The notes: a model not told the origin generated them from the letters alone. Counted from the stretch's first letter, positions 1 to 9,278 are shown. The stretch: 64,000 nt of DNA from Bin34 sp963422415 (GCA_963422415.1 OY729430.1:2604001-2668000), one strand, 5' to 3'. A program made the numbers and translations.

Positions 1-2
1 CC

Positions 3-101
3 GGCGGCCGCGGCGTGATTTTCTCTCCCAATTACGCGGGCATGAACTTGTCCAATCTTGATGGAGCCGGGAAGGCCCTGACGGAATTGGGGTTGAAATG
101 A
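3..101 (+). CDS. C-terminal fragment of an unidentified protein, cut by window start
   Basis: One frame is open from the window edge to a TGA at 99-101 and encodes about 32 residues ending in ALTELGLK. It lies on the same strand as the amidohydrolase gene at 306, about 200 bases downstream. The tail contains the segment FSPNYAGMNLSNLDGAGKAL and looks like a protein C-terminus rather than random sequence, but it is too short to name a family. The 204 bases that follow hold no gene I can support other than the ribosome binding site of the next gene. Confidence 0.35.
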   Translation, partial: GGRGVIFSPNYAGMNLSNLDGAGKALTELGLK

Positions 102-305
102 TCACCGCATGTTGGCACCAAACCAGCGCAATGGACTTTGTGCATCTGGGCAAAGTGCAGAAACCGCGCGGGTGGCAAAATCAGGATGTGGCATCGCGCT
201 CTGGAAACGGAGCTGGATCCTTTCCGACAGGATACGCTGCCCCTAGTTTCCACTGCACTTGAATTTGACACTGCAACCCATAGTGATTGGGAAAGGAGAA
301 TCCCC

Positions 306-1532
306 ATGCCGGAACAAGCCCCGTGGCGTTTTCAGAAACTGATCAAACCAATGGTCGACATTCCCCAAGAGCACGTCATACTGGGAGGGTTGGTATTGAC
401 GTGCAGGGGAGAAGAAGCCATTCCCCATGGCTTCGTGGAGATGCAGGAAGGCAAAATCGTGGCCGTAGGCACCATGGATGATCTAGGGGCGCGCGTCTCG
501 CATCTCAAGGATACGGGAGGCACTCTGCTGCCGGGTCTATTCAACAGTCACGCTCATCTGGCTTGGGACGGAGTACACGATCTGGCCCGCCAATCCCTGG
601 ACGATTCGCCGGAAATCAGCGCCTACAAGTCGGCGGGCAACATGCTGGTCAGCCTGCAGGCCGGAGTCACTACCGTACGTGATCTCGGCATGAATCAGGC
701 CAACATCCATGCCAAGCAGGCCGTGGAACAAAATATTTTCCCCGGACCACGTCTGCTGATCACGGGCGAGGCGATTGTGCAGACGGGTGGACACACCTAC
801 TGGTGCTGCCGCGAGGCCAGTGGTCCCGACGAAATGCGGCGAGCCGTGCGGGATCAAGTGCGGGCGGGTGCGGATCTCATCAAGATCATGGCCTGTCACG
901 ACACGCTGGAATTCACGGACGCGGAACTGGAAGCCGTAATCGACGAATCGCACCGCAACGGGCTGCCCATTACGGCGCACGCCACATACAACGATGCCAT
1001 ACAACGCGTGGCACAGTTTGGCATTGACGTAGTCGAGCATGGAGGCAGCATGACGCAGGAGACCATTGCGCTGCTGCTGGCCAAGAATATCCCCATTGTC
1101 ACTACGTTCGCCCCCGTGTTGATGCAGAGCCAACCCGAGATCGCCCGGAAATTCGACATCCCGGAATGGAAAATCGAGGAGCGCCAGCGCGCCGTCGGCG
1201 ACAAGTCGCGCTATCAGGGACTAGTCGATGCGGCTGAAGCGGGTGTGACGATTGTATTTGGAACCGACGCGGGGAGTCCCGTGGTAGGCCATGACGTGAT
1301 CGCGCCCGAAATGGAATTCATGGTGCAATTGGGCGTAGTGACCGACAACTACGCCGCCGTGCGCAGCGCGACCTCCTCTGCGGCGCGTCTGAGTGCACTG
1401 GACCATGAACTAGGGACATTGGCGGAGGGGATGCGCGCCGACATCATCGTGGTAGATGGAGATCCGAGAGAGGACATTCATGCCATGGCCCGCGTGCAGT
1501 GCACCTATCGCGATGGCATGCAATTGGCATAG
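306..1532 (+). CDS. Metal-dependent amidohydrolase (imidazolonepropionase-like)
   Basis: A 408-residue amidohydrolase of the imidazolonepropionase/prolidase-like branch, expected to hydrolyse cyclic amides or peptide-like bonds with a divalent metal in the cytoplasm. The metal-site motifs are in order: HAH near residue 82 (NSHAHLAWDG), the bridging Lys in DLIKIMA, His in ITAHA, His in VEHGG and Asp in FGTDAG. The C-terminal ADIIVVDGDP segment is the usual small beta domain that closes these enzymes. The frame is open from 138, but the ATG at 306 follows the purine-rich AAAGGAGA at 292-299 and fits the family length, so I chose it. Substrate cannot be told from sequence. It appears to be a single-gene unit. 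Confidence 0.9.
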   Translation: MPEQAPWRFQKLIKPMVDIPQEHVILGGLVLTCRGEEAIPHGFVEMQEGKIVAVGTMDDLGARVSHLKDTGGTLLPGLFNSHAHLAWDGVHDLARQSLDDSPEISAYKSAGNMLVSLQAGVTTVRDLGMNQANIHAKQAVEQNIFPGPRLLITGEAIVQTGGHTYWCCREASGPDEMRRAVRDQVRAGADLIKIMACHDTLEFTDAELEAVIDESHRNGLPITAHATYNDAIQRVAQFGIDVVEHGGSMTQETIALLLAKNIPIVTTFAPVLMQSQPEIARKFDIPEWKIEERQRAVGDKSRYQGLVDAAEAGVTIVFGTDAGSPVVGHDVIAPEMEFMVQLGVVTDNYAAVRSATSSAARLSALDHELGTLAEGMRADIIVVDGDPREDIHAMARVQCTYRDGMQLA

Positions 1533-2315
1533 TCCCTTGATTTTGTGCTACGGGAGACCCTGTGCAGGGAAGAGGTGCGCGCAGGGTAGCGGGTCTGTAT
1601 CCGGGCGCCTGCAGAGCCGGCAGTGAACCGTGCGGCTGGGCAATCAATCGTACATACGATCGCCCAGCCCAAGCAGGATCCCTAGCATGGAAGGACATCG
1701 TGGATGTATGTTCCAAGGCAGACCCGGTAGTCTGGGGGTCCGCAACAGCCTCAATACACACAAACTGACGGCGCTCTACGAACACTTTGGTTGGGCCACG
1801 GCGGGCACTTCGTGCCTGCAGGGCACGCTCCGCAGCGCCGAAATCTCCAAGCTTGGACGCGGAGGCGCCATCGGAAAGGCGCTCCCGCTGTACCCATAAA
1901 CATAAACCGGTCGCAGCAGGGCCTGTCCTGGTTTGAAGTCGTGACCCCTCGCCGTTGGGCATGGCTGAATCCTGCTTGAACCTGTTTTCCTGTCTGCGAT
2001 TCCAAGATACACCCTTCGCGAAGTCAGCGGCACAGGGGCTGGGATATATGGAGTCCCCTCCACCCTTGTTGGTCGGCTTTCTCGTACCAATCTGGACCCA
2101 GCCTGCATTTGCTGCCAGGTTCATTCGAGGCCATCACCTGAATCATCACGCAAGAACATGCAATCTTCATTTTTATACAAATTCAATCTTTGGGGGGAAA
2201 TATTCACGGAATTCCAAATTCGCTCCGCGTACGATTCTCCAAGTTGTATTCAGATCCACCATTCGCTGACGCCAGTGCACAGCGCTGGTGTGACAAACAT
2301 CTCCAAGGAGGCATC
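1533..2315 (+). other. Gene-free stretch with one stem-loop
   Basis: No supportable gene in about 780 bases; reading frames here are short or uncharacteristic on both strands. A stem-loop lies about 100 bases after the amidohydrolase stop. The outer arms GGCTGGGC (1634-1641) and GCCCAGCC (1662-1669) enclose inner arms ATCGT (1647-1651) and ACGAT (1656-1660). There is no T-run after it, so a terminator role is uncertain. The last bases carry AAGGAGG at 2305-2311, the ribosome binding site of the next gene. Confidence 0.5.
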
Positions 2316-3446
2316 ATGACACCCACCATCACCATCTTGCAACGGAATTCCCGTTGGTTCCTGCTGGCATTGGGAATGCTGCTGGGGGCTTGCGCGTGGC
2401 TGGTTACGGCCGCGGGCAATCCCGTGCTGGGAGCGACATCCCAGAATCCCGGGGTTCAATCGGGCGAAAGCCTGTACCAGTCACTGGGCGAGAGCGTAGT
2501 GCGCATCGAAGTGGAGCAAGCTGGACCCGAGGAGTTCCTCCCCAACCGCTTGGACAAAGACGACTTCCGAGGCCGCATCATGGCGCTCGACTTCGGAGGC
2601 AGTGGCACCGGCTTCGCGTTCAATGACGAGGGACATATTGTGACCAGTCTCCGCAATGTCAGCGGAGCCAATGCGGTTCATGTTATTCTGGCCGATGGCC
2701 GCTGGTTCGAAGCCGAAGTCGTAGGAACAGACTCCTACGCCAATCTAGCTGTCCTTGCCCTCATGCAGGACAGCCATGACTTGAAGGCCTTGCCGATAGC
2801 CGCGACCGATCCTGCCATTGGTGACACGGTCTATGCCTTTGGTTTCGCGGACAGCCCATCCGGCACCTTGACCAAGGGTATCGTCAGTAGCCGCAACGGC
2901 GCTGCCGCGGCGCTGCAACAGCAGGGATATTCCTTGCCCTCCTCCCTGCAAAGTGACATCCAAGTGCTGCCTGGCATGAATGGCGGGCCGTTGGTGAACG
3001 AGGCCGGAGAGCTGATCGGGATCAACCTGGGGACGGGTTCGTCCCTGTTCGGCATGGACACCTTGAACAACAGCATTCCAGCTGATCTGGTCAGCGCCAT
3101 AGCCTCTGTACTGGCTGCGGGAAAGGATTTTGCCTACCCTTACCTCGGAGTGTCGGGAGGCAGTCTGACCGTCGCCAAGGCGCAGGAACTGCAGTTGCCC
3201 AACATTCAAGGCGGCGCTTTCATTGCCGCCGTAAACCCGGACGGCCCTGCTGCCAGTGGCGGATTGACTGCAGGCGATGTGGTAACAGGAATCAATGGGG
3301 AACCTGTGCGCAGCTTCGCAGACATGGCCGCCAGCTTGCTTTTTGACTTTGCACCGACCGACGTGATTTCCGTCTCGGTCTGGCGTCAGGGCACCAGTGA
3401 GGATCTGGAGGTCGTGCTGGGCGAGCGCACCCCATCGGCGAGCTGA
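2316..3446 (+). CDS. HtrA/DegP-like protein with a lost catalytic triad
   Basis: A 376-residue protein with the layout of an HtrA serine protease: an N-terminal hydrophobic signal or anchor (about residues 13-33), a trypsin-like domain (about 50-255) and one PDZ domain (about 265-365). It should act outside the cytoplasmic membrane. All three catalytic positions are changed. The His of the usual TNNHVV motif is Arg113 (TSLRNVSGA), the Asp of TDLAVL is Asn143 (YANLAVLAL), and the Ser of GNSGGPLV is Asn222 (PGMNGGPLVN). The surrounding HtrA signature is otherwise well kept, so the fold is probably intact and the protein is a predicted non-peptidase, perhaps a chaperone or sensor. ATG 2316 follows AAGGAGG; the frame opens earlier at 2190 but has no signal there. 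A strong hairpin follows the stop. Confidence 0.88.
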   Translation: MTPTITILQRNSRWFLLALGMLLGACAWLVTAAGNPVLGATSQNPGVQSGESLYQSLGESVVRIEVEQAGPEEFLPNRLDKDDFRGRIMALDFGGSGTGFAFNDEGHIVTSLRNVSGANAVHVILADGRWFEAEVVGTDSYANLAVLALMQDSHDLKALPIAATDPAIGDTVYAFGFADSPSGTLTKGIVSSRNGAAAALQQQGYSLPSSLQSDIQVLPGMNGGPLVNEAGELIGINLGTGSSLFGMDTLNNSIPADLVSAIASVLAAGKDFAYPYLGVSGGSLTVAKAQELQLPNIQGGAFIAAVNPDGPAASGGLTAGDVVTGINGEPVRSFADMAASLLFDFAPTDVISVSVWRQGTSEDLEVVLGERTPSAS

Positions 3447-3462
3447 GTCCATCCATTCCCAC

Positions 3463-3503
3463 AACGCAACGGGGCCAGACAAGTTGTCTGGCCCCGTTGC
3501 GTT
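3463..3503 (+). terminator. Strong stem-loop after the HtrA-like gene
   Basis: A perfect 20-base inverted repeat (arms 3463-3482 and 3484-3503) separated by one base, GC-rich in the centre and ending in GTTTC. It begins 16 bases after the HtrA-like stop codon and lies before a good promoter match for the next gene. It is a likely transcription terminator, although the T-run is short. Confidence 0.75.
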
Positions 3504-3532
3504 TCATGTCCACTCTGGCCCATGGCCCAACA

Positions 3533-3561
3533 TTGTCCAGTCCCTCCGATAGGGTTAGAAT
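3533..3561 (+). promoter_or_regulatory. Sigma-70-type promoter for the PhyH gene
   Basis: TTGTCC at 3533-3538 and TAGAAT at 3556-3561 are separated by 17 bases, close to the bacterial housekeeping consensus. The element sits just after the preceding terminator and 47 bases before the start of the PhyH gene, in the right direction and place to drive it. Confidence 0.5.
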
Positions 3562-3607
3562 CGGGAAGTGCCAGCAGGATGGGACTGGACAACCACGGGA
3601 GCGGAAA

Positions 3608-4405
3608 ATGTACGACCTGGAAATGCAGAAGTATCTGTTTGACTTGCAAGGCTATTTGATTTTGGAGAACGTGCTGTCTCCTGATGAGATCACCCAGATC
3701 AATGGGTTGATTGACGCTCAAAATCTGCCCACCCCAGGCACTTTTGAGCGCTTTGGCAGCGCCCCCACTGGATCCGGATTTCTCAATTGGGGATCTCCTT
3801 TCTGCCATCTGTTGGACCACTCCAGCATCATGCCCGTGTTGCGGTTTCGCTTGGGAGACTGCTTCCGGCTGGATCGGTTGTATGGCATGTACATGCGCGA
3901 AGGGATGCCCAGGGGGGCCTTACATGCCGACTACGGGGCCTCCGCTCCCCATTCGAGAGCCCAACCGGGCGAGATCTACAATCCACCGGAGAACGAACTG
4001 GTCAGCGGATTCATGGTGGTTACCTGGAATCTGGCTCCATCCGGGCCGGAACATGGTGGATTTTGCTGCATTCCGGGCAGCCACAAGAGCAATTACAGGA
4101 TCCCTCAGCAGGTCGCGGAAGCGCCGGAAGCGTCGCCGCAGGTGATCATACCGGAGGCGGGCGCGGGGTCTGTCGTACTCTTCACAGAATCCCTCACTCA
4201 CGGCACCGCCGCTTGGACTGGAAAACATGAACGCCGCGCCTTGTTGTACAAGTACTGCGTTTCGCAGATGGCCTGGACCGCGAATCGTGTAGACATCCCC
4301 ACCGACGTGGAATTGACGGCAAGACAGAAGATCCTCTTTCATGCGCCGGCGGACCCGCATCGGCATTTCCCTTCCCTGTTTGAAAGTCCCAACGGCACAT
4401 CCTGA
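3608..4405 (+). CDS. Phytanoyl-CoA dioxygenase (PhyH) family oxygenase
   Basis: A 265-residue Fe(II)/2-oxoglutarate-type oxygenase of the PhyH family. The metal triad is visible: His106 and Asp108 in LHADYG and distal His198 in LTHGTAAW. An Arg at 209-210 (ERRALLYKY) would bind the 2-oxoglutarate carboxylate. The GSHK segment near 157-160 is usual for the family. ATG 3608 was chosen over the upstream open frame because the homologous part begins with MYDLEMQKYLFDLQGYL, as in other PhyH proteins. Substrate is unknown; this family hydroxylates varied small molecules in bacteria. Two more PhyH proteins are encoded in this window, at 17928 and 49727. Confidence 0.85.
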   Translation: MYDLEMQKYLFDLQGYLILENVLSPDEITQINGLIDAQNLPTPGTFERFGSAPTGSGFLNWGSPFCHLLDHSSIMPVLRFRLGDCFRLDRLYGMYMREGMPRGALHADYGASAPHSRAQPGEIYNPPENELVSGFMVVTWNLAPSGPEHGGFCCIPGSHKSNYRIPQQVAEAPEASPQVIIPEAGAGSVVLFTESLTHGTAAWTGKHERRALLYKYCVSQMAWTANRVDIPTDVELTARQKILFHAPADPHRHFPSLFESPNGTS

Positions 4406-4677
4406 AAGCAAAGCCTTGGGTATTGTCTGAATCCACAGGTTTCCATTGCATTGGGTGCGGGGCACTGCGTTGGCAAGGGCATGAGGGTGCGCCAAGACCC
4501 ACCAAGGGTTGATACTGCCGATCGTGACGGGTCTCCTGACCGGGACCGCACTGGCCTGCGCCCTATGCACAGCGCTATCTGAGAGCAGGACTCATGACTG
4601 GCACAATCGACCTCCTGACATGTCAGGGCCATGTTCGCGGCTGAAGCTGGGGGATTTGCTACACAGGAGAAACAACA

Positions 4678-5364
4678 TGGTTTTGACAGACATCCAGAGA
4701 AGTGTGGTGGAACTACGCCATCACGGATGAGGTCTTCGCTCTCAAGGGACATCTCGCGAGTCTGGGCCGGACAGGGACCATGCGCGGGGACTGCGCTTTC
4801 TATTACGATCCCGACAGTCTCACGGCCTATGTAGCCCCGGACGTGCTGTTTGCCTTTGACGTAACAGTGCCCAGAAAGGAGGGCTTCGCACCTTGGATAC
4901 ACGGAAAGGTGTCGGGTCATGGAAATGACCTCTTCGTCGACACATGATCAGGACAGTGGAACCAAGCTCGCGCGATATGCCTCTTTAGGCATTGCAGAGT
5001 ATTGGCAATATGACCTCTACCATCAATACCTACCGAACGATTTGATCGGATGGTGGTTCCGAGCGGGCCGCTACGACCGACCTACGACGAGACCCGCGGT
5101 GCATCGGTCGGTAAGAGCGAGGTATTGGACACCGTCTGGGATCTGGAGAGAGCAACCGGTGCCTTGCGTTTGTGGAATCCGTTCACGCAGGCATGGTATC
5201 TAACAGACAGAGAAACGGAAGCGGCGCGCCGCCGAGAGGCTGACCAGGAATCTGCCCGCACCAATCAGGAAGCCGCCCGATTAGCCTAGGCAGAAACGGA
5301 GATAGCACGCCTACAGGCCCTGTTGCAGGGAGAAGACAACGAATCCATGGGCTCTCCAACCTAA
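4678..5364 (+). pseudogene. Uma2-family (DUF820) nuclease-like gene, broken
   Basis: The pieces of a Uma2-family restriction-endonuclease-like protein are spread over three frames. ATG 4678 (after a GGAGAAAC site) gives VLTDIQRSVVELRHHG, then a stop. The next frame gives WWNYAITDEVF through VAPDVLFAFDV. Another gives KLARYASLGIAEYWQYDLY, and the last gives PLRPTYDETRG and LRLWNPFTQAWYL with a Gln/Ala/Glu-rich coiled-coil tail. That tail meets an in-frame TAG at 5287 and would continue to a stop at 5362-5364. The family signature PDVxF, the KLxxYxxLGIxEYW block and the heptad tail all agree. At least two frameshifts and two stops rule out a full product, so this is a pseudogene. Uma2 genes are commonly multicopy in Chloroflexota and cyanobacteria. 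Confidence 0.85.
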
Positions 5365-5548
5365 CCCTACGATAGCCGTGGGCATCGGAGTGACAGGTAT
5401 CCTCCGGTGGCGTGATGTCCCCTTCCATCCACGTGATCAGACGCCCAACGGCAGATTGCGCGCGGCAAGAATGCTTCTCAATGTTAGACTTTGGACTCAG
5501 CGGAAGCAGCCAGCTTGTGGCGGATATTGACCATTCTCAGAGGTTCCC

Positions 5549-6562
5549 ATGAGTTCCATCATCAGTCGTACAGTAGTCCTGAAATCCCGGCCCGACGGAG
5601 TGCCCACGGCAGACAATTTCGCGATTCGGGAAACCACCTTGCCGGATCTGGAAGGCAATCAAGTCCTCATCAAGAATCGCTTTATGTCCGTGGATCCCTA
5701 TATGCGCGGCCGCATGCGGGCCGGCAAGAGCTATGCCGCCCCATTCGCCACCGGCGAAGTCATGAATGGGGGTGCCGTAGGCGAGATTGTGAAATCCTGC
5801 AACCCCAATTGGCCCGTGGGCGATGTGGTTCTACACATGAATGGCTGGCGGGAGTATCACATCTCCAGCGGCATTGGCTTGACCCGGGTCGATGAGTCCA
5901 TCGCACCTATGCAGGCTTTTCTGGGCGTGGCCGGTATGCCGGGCCAAACCGCCTATTTCGGCCTCCTGCGCGTCGGCGAACCCAAGTCTCACGAAACCGT
6001 GTTGGTTTCGGCCGCCGCCGGGGCCGTAGGGGGCATGGTCTGCCAAATCGCCAAGATCAAGGGATGTCGGGTCGTAGGCAGCGTCGGCTCGGACGCAAAG
6101 GCGCAATGGTTGCTGGACGAAGCAGGCGTGGACGACGTTGTCAACTACAGGCAGGAATCCGATCTAACCGCGGCTGTGGCGGCCAAATGCCCCAAAGGGG
6201 TCGATGTATATTTTGAGAATGTAGGGGGCGCCCATCTTGATGCGGCCCTTGCCAACATGAACCTGTTCGGGCGTATTCCCTGCTGCGGGATGATCTCCCA
6301 ATACAACAACCAAGGGCCGGCGGCTGGACCCTCCAACATGACCTTGATCGTAGGCAAACGCCTCAAGCTGCAGGGATTTATCGTTTCCGACTTTGCCGAA
6401 GAGACAGACGACTTTTATCGAGACTTCCAACAGTGGAGGGAGGCAGGCCTCATCAAGTGGCAGGAGAGTGTCCTGCCCGGCATCGAGCGGGCTCCGGAGG
6501 CCTTCGTCGGACTGTTCACCGGATCCAATCAGGGCAAGATGCTGGTTGAGCTGAATGTCTGA
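5549..6562 (+). CDS. NADP-dependent oxidoreductase, CurA/LTB4DH-type MDR family
   Basis: A 337-residue zinc-free medium-chain reductase related to curcumin reductase CurA and leukotriene B4 12-hydroxydehydrogenase. These reduce C=C bonds conjugated to a carbonyl using NADPH. Typical marks are VDPYMRGRM near residue 50, GVAGMPGQTAYFGLL near 130, the nucleotide loop SAAAGAVGGMVCQIAK near 150, and FENVGG near 225. No zinc-ligand cysteines are present, as expected. The gene overlaps the next one by 8 bases, so the two are probably co-translated. This places it in a sugar-acid or keto-acid context, although its own substrate is not shown by sequence. Confidence 0.88.
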   Translation: MSSIISRTVVLKSRPDGVPTADNFAIRETTLPDLEGNQVLIKNRFMSVDPYMRGRMRAGKSYAAPFATGEVMNGGAVGEIVKSCNPNWPVGDVVLHMNGWREYHISSGIGLTRVDESIAPMQAFLGVAGMPGQTAYFGLLRVGEPKSHETVLVSAAAGAVGGMVCQIAKIKGCRVVGSVGSDAKAQWLLDEAGVDDVVNYRQESDLTAAVAAKCPKGVDVYFENVGGAHLDAALANMNLFGRIPCCGMISQYNNQGPAAGPSNMTLIVGKRLKLQGFIVSDFAEETDDFYRDFQQWREAGLIKWQESVLPGIERAPEAFVGLFTGSNQGKMLVELNV

Positions 6563-9278
6563 CGCCAAGTTCCTCTTATCCTGCAAGCCCATGGCCACTC
6601 TGAGATTCGCCGACGTTGCGCGATTGCCCCTGCCCGACGACAATGTCGCCATCATGTCGCGCCGGTTGGAACGGGGCGCTCGCATTGAAACTCCAACAGG
6701 TGTAGTCGAACTGGACGCAACGGTGTTGGAAGGCCACCGATTTGCCTTGGCTCCCATTGCCCAAGGGGAACCTGTTCTCTCTTGGAATCTGCCCTTTGGG
6801 ACCGCCCTCTCTGACATTCAGCCCGGTCAATACATTTGCAACAGCGACATTCTGCAGGCCTTGAGGGGCAGAGACATTGACCTGGATTTGCCTGTCCAGC
6901 CTAATTTTGAAAGCGAGATTTCGCCCTTTGAGCTGCAGGAAACGGAATTCGCGCCTGGACCTCCCACCGCTCGCTATAGGGAATCGGGAACGTTCCGCGG
7001 CTTTCCACGTCCGGGGAGACGGGGCGCTGGCACTCGCAATTACATTGTCCTGCTCGGGACCTCGTCTCTCGCGGGCGGTTTCGTCAGGGCCCTGGAGGAA
7101 AGGCTGCGGCCCGCAGCGGCCGCACTGCCGAACGTGGACGGCATCGTAGCCGTAGCCCATACCGAGGGGGCCGTGCCCAACCCCAACAATCGGGAGACAG
7201 TACTCCGCACCTTGGCAGGCTACATGGTGCATCCCAATACGGGCGCACTGCTGGCTGTGGACTACGGAACCGAGGCCATTTCCAACACGGATCTCCAGTG
7301 CTTCCTGGAAGATCACCATTACGCTGCGGAACAGGTCCTGCACGCCTTTCAGTCCATTCAGGGATCCTTCGGCGAGGCGTTGGAAATAGCGACGGCTACG
7401 GTCCGATCCTGGCTGCCCCAAGTCAATGCCGGAGAGCGTCAGTCGTGTCCCCTCTCGGACCTGAAGATTGCCCTGCAGTGCGGTGGGTCGGATGCGTTTT
7501 CAGGCATTTCCGGCAATCCACTGGCCGCCTGGGTGGCGCGCGAAGTCATTCGCCATGGAGGAGCCGCCAATCTGGCGGAAACCGATGAATTGATCGGAGC
7601 CGAGTCCTACGTGCTGCAAAGTGTCAAGGACTGGCCCACAGCCCGACACTTCATGGAAGTCAGCGAGAGGTTCAAGGCCCGAGCGGCCCAACACGGCCAT
7701 TCGGCTGAAGGAAATCCCTCTGGAGGCAACAAGTTCCGGGGTCTGTACAACATTTTCCTGAAATCCATTGGAGCCGCTATGAAACGCCATCCTGACGTGC
7801 GTCTGGATGGTGTTCTGGAGTATGGCGAACCGCTCCCTGGTCCCGGCTACTATTTCATGGACAGTCCCGGCAACGACTTGGAAAGCCTTGCGGGCCAGGT
7901 GGCCACCGGTTGCAATCTGATCTTCTTCGTGACCGGAAATGGCTCCATCACCAATTTCCCGTTTGTTCCTACCCTGAAGATTGTCACCACTACAGACCGA
8001 TATAACCTACTGCACAAGGACATGGATGTCAACGCGGGTCTCTATCTGGACGGGATCGACATGGATATCCTAGGTCAGGATTTCTTCGATCTCACGCTGC
8101 AGGTGGCCGCAGGGAAGCGGACTCTCGGAGAGAGGGCGGGACATTCGCAAATACAGCTGTGGCGCAACTGGGATCTGGACATCGGACAGACGGACCTGCG
8201 CCATCCGGCACCCCCTCTGTCAGGCAGGCCGTTGCCCATAGACGCTCCATTGGAGATGCCCGACTTCAGTTACCAGGGCTTGGTGCATCAAGGACAGGCG
8301 GCACCCAATCCCACCTGTCTCATCGTGCCTACGAGCCTGTGTTCAGGGCAGATTGCCAGTCTGGCGGTCCGTCGCCTGCGCAACTCTTATCCCGACGCCG
8401 AAGAGACAGGTCTCCACTTCGCGACCCTAGTGCATACCGAAGGGTGTGGCGTGTCCAGTGGCTCTTCCGAGGAACTGTATACACGAACTCTCACTGGCTA
8501 CATCCAGCATCCGCATGTGCGACATTGCCTGCTCTTGGAGCATGGCTGTGAAAAGACCCACAACGACTTCATGCGTCACGCATTGCAGGCCGCCGCCGTG
8601 CCCACCCATCACCTAGGGTGGGCCAGCGTGCAGTTGGACGGGGGCATCGCCGCGGTTCTGGACAAGATTGACTCCTGGTTCAGGGCACAGACCGCGCAAA
8701 CCCACGAGGAGAACCGGGAGACCGCGGAAACAGGCTTGCAGGATCTGCGGCTCGGGCTAGCGAATCAGGGAACGCTGGGAAGGAAGGGATCCGATCTGCT
8801 GAGAGCTTGTGGACAAGCCGTGGCCGGCGCCGGTGGTTATGCAGTAGCCGCCGCCGGGACCAATACAAGCCGTCTCTTCGCTCCTGATCCATTGACAGGC
8901 CCCACGCTGGCATATGCCCAGAAGGCCACCACGCCGGGCATGCACCTGATGGACTGTCCTACACGGCACTGGGTCGAAACGCTTTCTGGTCTGGGCGCCA
9001 CAGGCGTTGACCTTGTGCTGGTGCACGTGGACAGGCATCCTGTACAGGGTCATCCACTCGTGCCTACCTTGCAATTCACCACCTCCCCCATTCCGCAAGG
9101 ATCCGAATCCCCGGACGTTGACTTGGTTTTGGACCCAAGAACAGAATTCAGGGCAAGTCTGCAGGTGTTGTTTGATGCCATGGGAGCCGTACTTTCCCGC
9201 GAGCGACGAGTCAAATCCATGCAGACCGGCAACGTGGACTTCCAGATAACGCGCGGTCCCAGCGGCATTTCCCTGTAA
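6555..9278 (+). CDS. UxaA/GarD-family hydro-lyase with internal duplication
   Basis: A 907-residue protein, nearly twice the usual altronate/galactarate dehydratase size. An N-terminal SAF-like segment (about 15-105) precedes a first UxaA catalytic unit (about 155-540) carrying RRGAGTRNY, GGSDAFSGISGNPLAAW and PGYYFMDSPGNDLESLAG. A second, diverged unit (about 580-880) repeats the same order of blocks: HTEGCG (627-632), GYIQHP, GCEKTHN, then PGMHLMDCP and HPLVPTLQFTTS. The first unit has HTEGAV and DYGTE where the second has HTEGCG and HGCE, so Cys is lost in unit one. The GGSD block is absent from unit two. Expected reaction is dehydration of a sugar acid to a 2-keto-3-deoxy acid. It is translationally coupled to the upstream MDR reductase. 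Confidence 0.85.
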   Translation: MSDAKFLLSCKPMATLRFADVARLPLPDDNVAIMSRRLERGARIETPTGVVELDATVLEGHRFALAPIAQGEPVLSWNLPFGTALSDIQPGQYICNSDILQALRGRDIDLDLPVQPNFESEISPFELQETEFAPGPPTARYRESGTFRGFPRPGRRGAGTRNYIVLLGTSSLAGGFVRALEERLRPAAAALPNVDGIVAVAHTEGAVPNPNNRETVLRTLAGYMVHPNTGALLAVDYGTEAISNTDLQCFLEDHHYAAEQVLHAFQSIQGSFGEALEIATATVRSWLPQVNAGERQSCPLSDLKIALQCGGSDAFSGISGNPLAAWVAREVIRHGGAANLAETDELIGAESYVLQSVKDWPTARHFMEVSERFKARAAQHGHSAEGNPSGGNKFRGLYNIFLKSIGAAMKRHPDVRLDGVLEYGEPLPGPGYYFMDSPGNDLESLAGQVATGCNLIFFVTGNGSITNFPFVPTLKIVTTTDRYNLLHKDMDVNAGLYLDGIDMDILGQDFFDLTLQVAAGKRTLGERAGHSQIQLWRNWDLDIGQTDLRHPAPPLSGRPLPIDAPLEMPDFSYQGLVHQGQAAPNPTCLIVPTSLCSGQIASLAVRRLRNSYPDAEETGLHFATLVHTEGCGVSSGSSEELYTRTLTGYIQHPHVRHCLLLEHGCEKTHNDFMRHALQAAAVPTHHLGWASVQLDGGIAAVLDKIDSWFRAQTAQTHEENRETAETGLQDLRLGLANQGTLGRKGSDLLRACGQAVAGAGGYAVAAAGTNTSRLFAPDPLTGPTLAYAQKATTPGMHLMDCPTRHWVETLSGLGATGVDLVLVHVDRHPVQGHPLVPTLQFTTSPIPQGSESPDVDLVLDPRTEFRASLQVLFDAMGAVLSRERRVKSMQTGNVDFQITRGPSGISL

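Noticed and set aside
1444..2124. 226-codon minus-strand frame downstream of the amidohydrolase gene
   Set aside because: It overlaps the amidohydrolase end, has no ribosome binding site and no domain, and its composition (Arg/Pro/Ser-rich) is typical of antisense frames in GC-rich DNA.
2745..3482. 245-codon minus-strand frame antisense to the HtrA-like gene
   Set aside because: The + strand product matches a known family with its own signal peptide and terminator; this frame does not.
4614..4627. 14-base palindrome CCTGACATGTCAGG upstream of the Uma2 ruin
   Set aside because: Could be a regulator site, but there is no promoter context or second copy to support it.
5456..5490. TTGCGC and TAGACT upstream of the CurA-like gene as a promoter
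   Set aside because: Spacing is 23 bases, outside the usual 15-19 range.
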